Positions 11,148-21,811 of a stretch of 64,000 bases of DNA are shown here, one piece after another; within the stretch, counting starts at the first letter, position 1; each line of letters begins with the position of its first letter. The stretch lies in NCBI GenBank assembly GCA_032717465.1, contig JAVRFU010000144.1, forward strand, positions 248,001 to 312,000, read 5' to 3'. The notes under the pieces were generated by a model. It had not been told where the DNA came from. It did no database searches and worked only from the letters and a program-made list of their open reading frames with translations. The DNA is from Coenobita brevimanus. Its lineage: Eukaryota; Arthropoda; Malacostraca; Decapoda; Coenobitidae. The position numbers were made by a program, and so were the translations under genes.

Positions 11148-12414
11148 TGGGTCGAACCCGATGCCCTCACGGATGGCGGCTTCCTCAGATGGAGAGAGGG
11201 AGTTGGAGATGTATGCCTCACGGATCTTCTGATACAGAGTCTGGTAGACGAGGGGCAGTGTATCGTCGTCGTTGATCGGATCCGTGAGGCAGAAGAGTAG
11301 CTCTTCTAGGTCCGCATCCGTGCGGGTATCGAGATCACAAGTGCCTGAGAGTGATGGAAGGAGGGCCTCGATCCGGCGAGCAACGGTGGAAGGGTCGCTC
11401 TTGGTTTTTCCCCCTTTCTTCTTTGGTTTCTTCTTCATCTCCTTAGGTGGAGGAGGATAAGAAGAGCGAGCGATGGCGGCAGGTGGTGGTGAAGGTGGAA
11501 GAGGCTCCTCCACTTCGTCAGGAGCAGATGGAGAAGGCAAGGAGGAGGGCTCTACTACGTCCAGATGTACTGAAGGGACGGGAGACGAGACACGCTCCCT
11601 CTCAGCTCCTGACGAAGGGAGGTGAACCTCCACAACAGTCTCCCCATGCTCGATGTCCATGGCCTGTGACGGTTCCGGGTCGGTGATCGTAGTTTCGATG
11701 GTGGTGGCGCCAGTCGTCCGGTTGAGAGGGGTATCCAAACACAGCCGTTTTCCCGGTGTCGTGCGAGATGGTGGTGGCTGCTGTCGCCGGGCCTGACGCT
11801 CCTGACGAGGGGGAGACGAGGGATCGCGGGTGAAGCTTCGGGAATGGCAAGGCGTGGAAGGCCGTTCTCCTCAAAGATTTGAGGAAGGAGAACAGCCAGA
11901 TCCGTCTTGCTACCCCCACTGAAAGCTTCAGCCGTCGCGATACACATCGCAACGAGTGTGTTTGTGTTGCCAGAACTTCCAAGATCCCTTGGCTGGCGTC
12001 TCTGGGCAGGGGGACGCCGCCGTGCACGGGCAGAGCCCTGCACAGCAACACCACCCGGCCCAGTGACGTCCTTAGCCTCGGGACCCATGTAAGCCTGTAC
12101 AACACGAAACTCCACCGTCTCTCCCTCGCCAAGTGAGCGCTGGAAATGCCGTGGATTTGGTGCAACGATCTCAGAAACGTGTACGAAAACATCAGCGCCA
12201 GTGTCGCGGCGCTTGATGAAACCGTAACACGATCTCACGTTGGACCAATTCACGGTTCCCTGGATGGTAGTGGCTCCTGGCGGCACGGATCTGCTGTTGG
12301 ATGCCCCCCTCAACGGGTCGCAGGCACGAGCAGAGTCGCTGGAAGTCTCACGGAGCTCGGGCATAGTGACGACTGGCCAGGCCAAGCTATGCAAGAGGAG
12401 TCGTTGTCTGTCCA

Positions 12415-12690
12415 CCCTGTCATATGCTTTCTTCAAATCCACGAAGGCCGTATACAATTTCTTTCCCTTCTCTAGAAATTTTTCCACTAAAGACCTAAGA
12501 ATATCTGATCTACACAACCTCTTTCCTTCCTAAAACCTCCCTGTTCTTATATCCCTAACTCTGTCAATATCTTACCACATACTTTTCTTGTTACGCTAAG
12601 ACAAATGCCCTGTGATTACCACACACTTCTTTTTCCCCTTTTCCCTGATCACAGAAGAATGTAGTAACGGAGCAGAATCAGAAATAAACC
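12415..12690 (-). pseudogene. LINE reverse transcriptase fragment (upstream half)
   Basis: The minus strand encodes 'GGFRKERGCVDQI' and 'LYTAFVDLKKAYDRVDRQ', RT fingers and palm with the first catalytic Asp, preceded by degenerate 'GNHR' and 'VTRKV' pieces. It continues at 6,392 after element X is removed. The same family's RT N-terminus occurs at 15,372-15,840. Several frame breaks. Confidence 0.7.
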
Positions 12691-13640
12691 GGTAAGAAAG
12701 AGGTGTTGGTAAGCTTCATGACCATACCAGAATACCGCCCCCAGACTGCCTGCCAGCCTGCTCACGCTAAAGGTAATAGCATGTGTTTAGCCTAGAACTA
12801 TATCACGTAATTCAGCTAAACAATTCATCACATTCGCTCCTGTGCCACGCTAAAATGTGGTGGTAGTAGTAGTACTACTACTAGTAGTAGTAGTTGTTGC
12901 CTAGGCAGTCTGGTCGAACAGCCCCGAGTCCCTAAGGAAGGTCACGGCTGAGACCGGGCTTTCCCACAGAGCTCTCAAGGAGTGTACAGTATGTTGTGTT
13001 GTTGGCGTAGGTGATTGTTTGCAATGCAGTCTTGCATAATGTGCCTAATAGTATGGGGTGCTGTGTTGCAGATTGTGTGCAGTGCATTCTTGCATAATGT
13101 GCTTAATGGTATGGGGTGCTGCGTTGCATCCTGGACAGGCATCAACGACGGAGTCATCCAGCCTTTTCTGGTAACTCAAGAGGGCTGGATGATGCCCACA
13201 TCTCAGCCTGGCCAGGTGGACTCTGTCCTCACGAGGGAAATGGGATTCAGAAGGGTGGATATCAGGAGGCCGTGCATGCAGCTGTGTATTGTCTTTAAGA
13301 ACAAGGCCCTAAAAATAATCACAGGCTGCACAGCTACTACACCCACAGACCACCTACTGCACATCAAGAAACCAAAGTCTTCAAAGTCGAGGATCATCTA
13401 GACATGAGAGGCACACAAATTCTTGCCGCAGCCTCCACAAACCCACGCCATCCACTACACGATATGGCAGCACATCCACACACACATCAAGGAATATAAA
13501 CACAACACCCAGCACACGATATCATACACAAATACTGTCATCTCTCCCGCTTCAGACCAGCTTCCAGAAGCTAAAATATGATAAATAGCCTTGCTGGTAC
13601 ACACGACGATAGATAGGTGGCACCCATAAATATTAAGCAT
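12691..13640. other. LINE debris and short repeats
   Basis: 12,859-12,888 is an alternating TAG/ACT palindrome. 12,990-13,250 reads on the minus strand as a LINE 3' end with cysteine motifs, containing a ~60-bp direct repeat (units starting near 13,017 and 13,077). 13,285-13,600 reads on the plus strand as the thumb of a LINE RT ('NKALKIITGCTATTPTDHL', then frame-shifted 'LDMRGTQFLAAASTNPRHPL'). The two pieces lie in opposite orientations and may come from one family. No host gene seen. Confidence 0.5.
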
Positions 13641-14290
13641 TGTTACAAACGTTTGGTGCTAGTTTGCGGTGTTAGGAGCGTAATGCTGTATGGTAATGAG
13701 GCCTGGCAGTAAAGGCAGAGGATATTCGTAGACTCAGACTAACAAAAATGACAATGATTTGGTGGATGTGTAGTGTGTTCTTGAATGCCAGGCCTGAGGG
13801 GGCTAGGTTTATGAAGGAAGAGTTGAAAGGAAGGATGGGAGTAGAGAGTACTGTTGTAATGAGGAGAGGTAGATTGAGATGGTTTGGGAGGAAGGATGGG
13901 GCTGGAGTGTATTGGTGTTGTGATGAGTAGATTGAGATGGTTTGGGAGGAAGGATGGGGCTGGAGTGTATTGGTGCTGTGATGCAGAGAGGTAGTTTGAG
14001 AGGGTTAGGGCGGAAGGATGGGACTGGAGTGTATTGGTGCTGTGATGAAGAGAGGTAGATTGAGATGGTTTGGGAGGAAGGATGGGGCTGGAGTGTACTG
14101 GTGTTGTGATGAGGAGCGGTAGATTGAGATGGTTTGGGCATGTGGAGAGGCTGGAGGATGACAGCTGGGTGCGGAAAGTGAAAAGTGTAAAGGTCGGGGG
14201 CAAGCACACCGAAAAAGACCTGGGACGAGGTCATAGAGGCTGCCAGAGATAGAGCAACGTGAAGAGCGTGGGTGACCAAGGCCGACACAT
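13640..14290 (+). mobile_element. RTE-like LINE C-terminal fragment with internal tandem repeats
   Basis: Reads 'CGVRSVMLYGNEAW', then repeated 'LRWFG' units, and finally 'GRLRWFGHVERLEDDSW', which match the C-terminal signature of the RTE-like LINEs elsewhere in the window. A unit of about 64 bp (first interval 58 bp) beginning 'agattgagatggtttggg' starts at 13,871, 13,929, 13,993, 14,057 and 14,121. So the codons for the WFG box have been tandemly amplified. No intact frame. Confidence 0.6.
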
Positions 14291-14596
14291 GCAAGCATAT
14301 TGGAGCCTTTATAAACGATACGGTACGAACGATACAATAAGAAATATCTCATGGAATTGATGGATTTAACCTAATTATACGTATAACTTGTGTGTTTTCA
14401 TCTGACACCTTTAATACTAAGTGGTGGTTGCAGGATATACGATGAGTAGTGGTTATGAGGGACGGGTGACTGTCCTTGATTACTATAGTCTATTTGATTG
14501 ACCTGTGCACTTGAGATGTATGGGGCAAGTAGGGTGTTTTTGTTTCGCGACTGCAGATTGGCCGCAGATGATGTCACCGAAGTAAATGCATTCATG

Positions 14597-14862
14597 TATT
14601 GTAGTGCAACATGCGGACGTAGGTGTACACCTTGGGTGGATATTATAGTGCAGCATGCGGACGTGGATGTACACCTTGGGTGGCCATTAAAGTGCAACAT
14701 GCGGACGTGGATGTACCCCTTGTGGATATTATAGTGCAAAATGCGGACGTGGATGTACACCTTGGGTGGATAGTATGGTGCAACATGCGGACGTAGATGT
14801 ACACCGTGGTTAGATGCAGTGCAACTTCGGACGTTGGTGTAGGCCGTGGGTGGCTATTTTGA
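14597..14862 (+). repeat. 44-bp minisatellite, six units
   Basis: The core tgcaacatgcggacg recurs at 14,605, 14,649, 14,693, 14,735, 14,779 and (degenerate) 14,820, i.e. every 41-44 bp. The rest of each unit reads 'tgtacaccttgggtgga'. The long reading frames across it on both strands are by-products of the repeat. Confidence 0.85.
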
Positions 14863-14934
14863 TTCAAACATCACTCATCGTTTTATAAAACTTTATAATC
14901 AAGTTTAATTTTCTTTGACAACAGCAAATACGAA

Positions 14935-15058
14935 TGTATGTGAGCGAGGTGGACGGGGAGACCAAGAATGAGATGGAGGGATTGAATGGCGAGAATGGAG
15001 AGTGAGAGACTAACTAGGAGTGTATGTGAATGTGGTGGAGGGGGAGACCAGGGATGAG
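14935..15058 (+). mobile_element. RTE-like LINE C-terminal fragment
   Basis: Two short degenerate copies of the 'RGRPRMRWRD' coding region in tandem (gtggacggggagaccaag near 14,950, gtggagggggagaccag near 15,034). Recognisable by comparison with 38,380-38,460. Confidence 0.45.
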
Positions 15059-15290
15059 ATTGTAAATATTTGCCCCACAACAGAGGTGGGGACACGGGCA
15101 AACATGAGAGCCCGTCAGAGAAATAGGCAGGAAAACTAAGCTCCCGAATGAGAGCAAAACACGGGCGACAGTGGCGGACGAGGAAGAGCGGTGATGGCAG
15201 GAGAAAGATCGTAATGCAGCTGCTGAATAAAGGGTGTAAGGGGCAACTAGCGCGAGGACATTGATTCATCATCGACAGTCTTCTCCCAGC
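15059..15290 (-). mobile_element. Diverged element X 3' end
   Basis: On the minus strand it shows the same three-hairpin tail as element X: CCCCAC/GTGGGG (15,073-15,091), ACGGGC/GCCCGT (15,094-15,115) and gctccc/gagagc (15,140-15,155), with the 'cacgggcaaacat' loop region kept. Sequence outside the stems has drifted. It is an older or subfamily member. Confidence 0.6.
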
Positions 15291-15371
15291 ACTTGCAGCA
15301 GTAACATCTCTTCCCCAGTCCCCTGGTAGTCAAACTTGGAATCACATCTCCCAAGTCTTTCGCGCTGCTAT

Positions 15372-15840
15372 CTAGGCGAACTTGCAGTTAACTTCAGTCA
15401 TATGCCTAACCCTATCAATGAGTATTCTACCATATATTTTACCAGTCACACTAAGAAGGCAAATACCCCTATGGTTACCACATACTTCTCTCTCCCCTTT
15501 TCCTTTGTATAAAGGAACAATTATACCTGATTTCCAGTCCTCTGGAACCCTTCCCTCTTCCCAAGCCAATCTACACAACTTGCATATCCATTCCACAACA
15601 ATCTCACCCCCATACCTCAGCATTTCACCACACACTTCATCAATCCCTGGGGCCTTTCCCATCTTGATCTTCTTCATTGCTTCCACTACTTCCGCCCTAC
15701 TGATCTCTTCCTCCCTCCTCTCCTCTCTCCTTCTCCCAGCCATTCCCCAACCACTTATACTCGCACTGTTGTCACCCTCTACATTCAACAAATCCTCAAA
15801 GTGCTCCTTTCATCTCCTCACTGTAGTGGAAGGGTTAATG
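15372..15840 (-). pseudogene. LINE RT N-terminal fragment
   Basis: The minus strand reads 'EEISRAEVVEAMKKIKMG', 'KAPGIDEVCGEMLRYGGE', 'PEDWKSGIIVPLYKGKGE', 'CGNHRGICLLSVTGKIY' and 'GRILIDRVR': the linker and RT fingers of an RTE/R2-like ORF2. The Y of the usual NYRGI box is H. Truncated at both ends. A (GT)n run lies immediately upstream on the plus strand, at 15,843-15,865. Confidence 0.8.
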
Positions 15841-15865
15841 TAATGTGTGTGTGTGTGTGTGTGTG

Positions 15866-17499
15866 GGAGAGAGAAAGAGAGAGGTGGGGGAGTTGATGAA
15901 ATGATGTGGAAAAATACTACGTGTCTTGTAATCACTCACCTGCATTGCCAAAATTCTGGTGTGCATCTCCCCCTGCCTTCGACCTCCATTTTTCTAACGC
16001 TGTGTGTCCAGGTACAGCATGGTCTTGACGTTGGCTTGCTTGTTTGACTATCTTGCGTTTGTGTTCAGCCTTTGGTTCCTTCTCTCTGAAAAATTAAATA
16101 GTGTTAGTATATTGTATTGCTAGCACTTACTGTTAGGAATTTGGCGGAGAGGAACACGCAGAGAACATCAGGAAAATGGTAATGAAAATAAAAAAGATAA
16201 GAAAACTGTATAAATAAATGAGGGAAACCTGTCATAGAGGTATCCAGGAAAAATGGCCTTGGGTTCATTCTTCCTTGCATAAAAAAAATACACAGAAATA
16301 ATACAGACTCCTTCAACACTTCGTCTTAATTTAGTCCTTAATCTTAAAACTATGAGACCAAAGGAGAATTAAAGACCTCAGTTTTTCACGGTCACTAATG
16401 TAAGACTAGCAGGGATCAGATTTATTAGCCTGCATGCCACATTTTGAGTTCCTAATTAAGATATCACACAGGTAAAATCAACACATCAGTCTACCTATCT
16501 ATCTATATACCTAGGCTGCTTCCCCCAAGGAAAGGGAGGTAGCCGAGACAGGACGACACACTCCCCATTTACTCATCCATCAGTACAGGTGCATAATATC
16601 AGTGATGGTTTTATGTGAAAATTCTTTACTTATTCAACATCATGACACCTTCTTATTATCATTATTATTATTATTATTATTATTATTTAACTGGTACAAC
16701 CTGATGATTATAATTGGCTCAGGTGTGAACTATGCAGGTAACTGGGTTCTCAACAGTCTCCTCTACTCCTGCCAGCGTCTAGAGATTTCTCCTGAGATGG
16801 ATGAAGCTCTACTGAAGGGAAGAGGCTGTGTGTGTGTGTGTGTGTGTGTGTATGTGGAGGTGTGGCTGTGTATGAAGGTGTGCCTGTGTATGGAGGTGTG
16901 GCTGTGTGTCTCTGTAGGATATTACACAAACCATCTCCATAACGTGGTGTCTAAATATGTATATCAACATTTCGTAAAGCCTCTTATTTCCTAAGTACAG
17001 AATCACCCACTGTCTATCAATAAAGATAATATATACTTACATATATTCACACCATATTACTTCTACCAATGACATACACACACTCTGACACATAAACATA
17101 ACCAATACTTTACAATATTTCCACTTTCACAAACATCACACTCCCTACACACCCATCCCATTCCCAGATGTACTTTGCCAGCATGTGGTAGTTAATTCTG
17201 CCTTTCACTCTCCCTCATATTTCTCCACTTTCATATGCATCATCCCTCCTACGGACACCCATCTCCCACTGGCACCTCGTCAGCATGGGAGTTAATTCTG
17301 GCTATCACTCTCCCTCCGACTGTAAGGTCCGACCCTACACTGAACGTAGCATAGATTAATAAAGATATATATTCAAGGAAAAACTCCAGGATTATGTTAA
17401 GCTGAGAGAAGACCTTACAGAGCAACAGAAAAGAAAAATCAATTGACTCGCTACTATGGATGTATTTATATCTCGGTGCTCTTTCTTATATCTAAAACT
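15866..17499. other. Intergenic stretch without a recognised gene
   Basis: 16,485-16,590 is the 3' end of a minus-strand LINE, almost identical to 26,165-26,270 (shared 'cctaggctgcttcccccaa' next to CTAT repeats). Microsatellites: ATT at 16,652-16,687 and GT near 16,827-16,850. A ~100-bp direct repeat lies at 17,122-17,214 and 17,226-17,315, both ending 'tcactctccct'. I see nothing else. Confidence 0.5.
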
Positions 17500-17705
17500 A
17501 ATCTCTGGAGGGGTGACCACAAACAAACCGCCTCCATGTTACCCTGTCATGCATCATCAGGCTGCCTCTCCTTCAACTCACACCAGCATCGTTCATATAC
17601 CTCTCCACCGCATCCCTCCACCTCATTATTCTCGGTCTCCCACTACTCGTCTCTCCACCTAACTCACATACACTCTCTTATACTCCTTTCACTCTAACTT
17701 GTCCT
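17500..17705 (-). mobile_element. RTE-like LINE 3' end fragment
   Basis: The complementary strand carries the C-terminal region 'RGRPR.RW.D' followed by the conserved end 'gtttgtggtcacccc', as in the copy at 37,762-38,575. Degenerate and truncated. Confidence 0.55.
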
Positions 17706-17976
17706 AATATTACTGTCTCTGTCTTCAGTTCTGAGCTGTAGCAATACGAATACCAGAATATGACGCGTAAAATAAATAAATAAATAACAAGCATCATGGT
17801 AGGAAGAAGAAGAACAATAGGAATCTAGTGCCAAAATCCAGCACAAAGCCGGATCATCGGCTACAAGTTGTGTACATTGGGTGGGTCAGGAACACAGACA
17901 CGGCGTCATGTAGGAAATGGGTCAATGGAAGAAGTATATCATATCACACATGGGACTACTGAGGTAAGGAATAGAA

Positions 17977-20900
17977 TTAGATGTCAGAAAGAAGACCAAT
18001 AGAGGTAAGGAAGGACATGATATTACGGAAGGAAAAATATGGTGATTCTCGGAGAAAGTCTGCAAGAAGAGGGGTACGTTGGATGCGAGACAAAGAAGGA
18101 AATGCAACACGTCGCTGTATAGTGTAAAGAGGACAATCAAGGAAAATATGCCGTATGGAGAGAATGGTATTGCACAGAGTACAAAGGGGAGGGCGACCAC
18201 CAGACATCAATAAGAGTGGGTAAGTCTAGTATGGCCGATTCTGAGACGAGCTAAAGCAGTCTCCCACCTCCTGTTACGGTGGCAGGGGGTCGACCAGGGG
18301 GAGACAGAAGGTTTAACAACACGCAGTTTATTATTAGTGACAGAGTCCCAACAAGACTGCCACCGGTGTTGAAGGAAGGAAGATAGAGCAGGAAGAAGAT
18401 CAGAAACTGGAATGAGGAAGGAAGGAGAGACATCCCTGCTAACTGCCAGGCGAGCCAACTGATCAGCATGTTCATTGCCCGCGATACCCACATGTCCTGG
18501 GACCCAACAGAACTGGACTGTTTTACGACGAGAGGAGATACGGAACAACCATTCCAAGATACGAAGGACTAATGGATGAGAGGCAGAAGGTGACTGGAGA
18601 AGGGATAGAGCACTATATGAATCAGAGAATATCACAAATGAGGAAGAGGATGCACGGTAAATATACCGTAATGCAAACAAAAGGGCATATAACTCTGCTG
18701 TTAGAACACTTGTATAAGCAGGAAGGCTAAAATGATAAGAAGTGTTAGGAAAGAGAATCGCAAATCCAACACCTGCAGGGTTTTTTGAACCATCAGTGTA
18801 TATAGGTATTGCAGAGGAATGGTGGGAGAGATGATCAGAAATTCGGGAACGGAGAATGAAGGAAGGAGAATTGGACTTGGAATAAGGGAAAATGGAAGGG
18901 CAAACATGGGGTCGCGGAAGTAGCCACGGAGGAAAAAGACATGTGCGGAAAGAGAAAACATTACAAATTGTAAGGGAGGAGTATGAGAGGAGAGTACGAG
19001 CTCGAACTGCAAAAGGTGGGTTGGTCCTAGGAGAAGAAAACCTGTCTAAGTCAAGACCGGTGGGAAAGAGAGAAGGGGTACGAGGAAAACAGTGCAACTT
19101 AGCATAGGCACGAAGAGAAAGTAGAGCGCGACGGCGGAAGAGTGATGGAACTCCTGATTCAGCATACAGACTCTCAACTGGGGAGGACTTAAAGGCACCA
19201 AGAGCCAGACGTAAACCGTGATGATGTACAGAATCGAGTTGTTGGAGGACGGTGTCTGAAGCAGAAGAATAAACTTGGCAACCGTAATCAAGTTTGGAGA
19301 GAACGAGAACAATATGGAGGCGATGAAGAGTAGGCTAGTCCGATCAGCACCCCGCGACACATGAGACAAAGTTTGTAAGAGACGGAGGCGTTGCAAGGCT
19401 GAGGTTTTCAAGGAGGTAATATGATCTTTCCAAGTAAGACGAGAGTCAAAAAGAAGGCCAAGAAAGGAAGCGGAGGTTTTGTATGGGAGAGGAGTACCAT
19501 AAAGAAAAAGAGGTGGTTGAGAAATATGATGAGAGCGAGTAAAAGTAATAGCATGAGACTTAAGAGGAGAGAACCGAAAGCCATGAGAAGTGGCCCATTC
19601 TGAGGCAGCAGAAACTGCACGTTGAATAAGAGCACTAAGGGCAGAGATGTCAGAATTTGAGGCATATATTGCAAAATCATCTACATATAAAGAAGAGCGG
19701 ACACCAACTGGGAGACAAGAAACAATCCCATTAATTGCCAATAAAAACAGAGAAGTGCTAAGAACACTGCCTTGGGGAACACCTTCGTATTGTGGAAATG
19801 GATCTGAATAAGTATGCTGGACACAGACTCTAAAGAAGCGAGCTGATAGAAAATTCTTTAAGAAAAAACCAAGGTTAACATCAATACCACAAGAACGAAC
19901 TGTGCGTAAAATATGATAGCGCCAGGTTGTGTCATAAGCTTTCTCAAGGTCAAAAAACACCGCGATAACAGATTGTCGAATGGCAAAGGCTGAACGGATA
20001 TAAGTCTCTAGATTTAGGAGGGGATTTAAGGTGCCGCGAGCTTTTCGAAAACCAAACTGTGAAGAGGACAAAAGTTGCTTGGATTCTAGGAGCCACATAA
20101 GACGATGATTTATCATACGCTCGAGCAATTTGCAAAGACAGCTAGTAAGAGCAATGGGGCGATAATCTTGAGGGGCATGGCCTTGCTTTCCTGGTTTAAG
20201 AAATGGGAGAATGACGGCACTACGAAAAGAGGGAGGAAAAATACCCTCTGTCCAGATACGATTATAAATAGTTAATAATAAGGCCATGGCCTGGGGGGAA
20301 AGGTGACGGAGCATATTATAGTGTATGCCATCAGGGCCCTCGCAAGTGTTCTTACAAAGGCGAAGGGCAGACGACAATTCATGGAGCGTGAATGGCGCGT
20401 TATATGACTGACTAGACGACAGCTTGAAGACAACTGGGGTACATTCAGTAGCAGCTTTAAGGGTATGGAAGTCAGGTGAGAGATGAGAGCCGCTACTAAC
20501 ATTACTAAAATGAAGACCTAAGCCATTAGCAACTAGATGAGCATCTGCAACTGACTCCCCATCCAAATGTAGGACAGGAGAGGGCATAGGAAGATGTTTA
20601 CCCGCTATTTTGCGTATACGTTTCCAGACGGATGCAATGGGTGTATTGGTAGTAATGGTGGAAACGTACAATCTCCAGCTACGGCGTTTAGCCCGTTTAA
20701 CAGTCTTACGAAGAACAGCTCGAGCCTTTTTAAACAGTAGGAATGCACTCTGTTCATCCGGGGTGTTGCGTTTGCACAGGAAACTCTTCCAACGTGCACG
20801 TTTAACACGGAGTGCCACAGTACAGTCCGAATCCCACCAAGGTACGCACTTCGAAGTAAAAGGACGGGACGACTTAGGAATCGCTGTCAAAGCTGCACTC

Positions 20901-21672
20901 AGAACTAATACATTAAAATATGTAAGCATATCTAAAACAGTAGCGAAGGAAGAAGAGTGTATAGAAGGAACGGTTAAAGAAGTAAATGTTGGCCAGTCAG
21001 CTTTTGGAAAACTCCATCGAGGGAACCTGAGTATGGGACAATATGTAGTGAAAGTAAGCCTTATAGGAAAGTGATCACTATATACGGCGTCCGAAAGGAC
21101 AGACCAATGGAAATCTAGAGAAACAGAAGAGGAGCACAGGGAGAGATCCAGACAGGAGAAAGTATGAGTTTTATCGTCAATGTGCGTTGACATTCCTGTA
21201 TTTAATAAGGATAAATTATTATTAAAAATAAAAGATTCAAGTTGGCGGCCACGCGAATTAGTTATGTTGTCGCCCCATAAGGCATGACGACAGTTAAAAT
21301 CTCCCAACAATAAAATTGGAGTGGGTAACTGGGATAGTAAAAGAGATAAGGCAGAGAAATCGATAGGCTGGGATGGAGAGAAATAAACAGAAACCACTGT
21401 AATCCAATGTTTGAGAAAAACCCGAATAAAATGGCATGGAATGGTGTATTAATGGACAGATGTTCGAAAGGAACAGTATGATGAACTAGGATAGCTGATG
21501 CAGAAAGAGAAGCAGGGGAGAACAAGAAACAATAGCCAGGTATAGGTACCGGAGGGGAAGGCAAACGGGGTACTTGTAGACAAACTAAGGACGGAGAGTA
21601 AACTGAAAGAAGATAGCGAAGGTCGTTGCGATGGGCCGTAAAACTGCGTATGTTCCATTGTAAAATAGACAT
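17977..21672 (-). pseudogene. I-type LINE ORF2 (endonuclease-RT-RNase H), frameshifted
   Basis: Starts ATG 21,672 with 'MSILQWNIRSFTAHRNDL' (APE endonuclease). A frameshift near 21,410 leads to 'LLGDFNCRHALWGD' and 'SDHFPIRLTF'. RT follows: 'EGPDGIHYNMLRHL', 'DYRPIALTSCLCKLLERM', 'FFDLEKAYDTTWRY', 'EGVPQGSVLSTSLFLLAI' and catalytic 'SSLYVDDFAIYASN'. A second frameshift near 19,340 precedes RNase H ('IYTDGSKNPAGVGFAI', 'TAELYALLFAL', 'IFSDSYSALSL', 'WVPGHVGIAGNEHADQLA') with the D-E-D-H/D residues in place. A third frameshift, near 18,205, precedes a CxxC...HxxxxC end (LCTLCNTILSIRHIFLDC). Confidence 0.9.
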
Positions 21673-21811
21673 TAAAACTTTAAAACACCAAAAATAAAAA
21701 ATAAGACCTAACAGAAAAACAGTCTAGGAAAGATAAAAAGAAATTATTGATAAAATATACAAAGGAAGTAAAATATGTTAAACTGGAAATATTACAAAAT
21801 AATAACATGCA

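Larger units (their letters stand above)
6575..12364 (-). pseudogene. Element X ORF: Y-box-type cold-shock domain plus unrecognised C-terminal domain
   Basis: Translation would start at ATG 12,364 (MPELRETSSD) and end at TAA 6,575-6,577; the coding parts are 12,364-11,156 and 6,630-6,578. The cold-shock domain (12,262-12,032) has 'QGTVNWSNVRSCYGFIKR', 'DVFVHVSEI', 'NPRHFQRSLGEGETVEF' and 'AKDVTGPGGVAVQG', the hallmarks of Y-box proteins that bind single-stranded nucleic acid. An arginine-rich tail follows, as in Y-box proteins. One frameshift near 11,870 moves the reading frame to the rest: a TTIETT stretch, Pro-rich and Lys-rich linkers, and an acidic helical C-terminus shared with the copy at 2,155. 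Inference: an RNA-binding ORF1-like protein. Not a host Y-box gene, because it has no introns and is repeated. Confidence 0.75.
6404..12403 (-). mobile_element. Element X: cold-shock-domain retroelement, split by LINE-A copy 2
   Basis: A minus-strand retroelement of about 1.47 kb (12,403-11,156 plus 6,630-6,404), flanked by ttgtctgtcca at 12,404-12,414 and 6,393-6,403. From its 5' end: a ~40-nt leader, a ~420-codon ORF with an N-terminal cold-shock domain, a structured 3' UTR and a (CAA)n tail, seen as (gtt)n at 6,404-6,421. LINE-A copy 2 interrupts it with its own duplication (tggtgggtcga at 6,620-6,630 and 11,145-11,155). No RT or endonuclease is present, so it probably moves by using another LINE's machinery. 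Alternatives are a 5'-truncated larger LINE whose ORF1 carries the domain, or an amplified processed transcript of a Y-box gene. Confidence 0.75.

Noticed and set aside
11830..11890. Programmed frameshifting in the element X ORF
   Set aside because: The frame changes here, but no slippery heptamer was apparent and only one copy covers the site, so random decay is simpler.
12032..12262. A host Y-box (YBX) gene
   Set aside because: The ORF lies between target-site duplications and has no introns, and its C-terminal half recurs in another insertion. That points to a mobile element.
13739..14352. Minus-strand Ser/Pro/His-rich ORFs
   Set aside because: Antisense by-products of a tandem repeat that derives from a plus-strand LINE segment.
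14597..14862. CRISPR-like regular direct repeats
   Set aside because: Period-44 units have no distinct spacers; the whole unit repeats. The window is eukaryotic.
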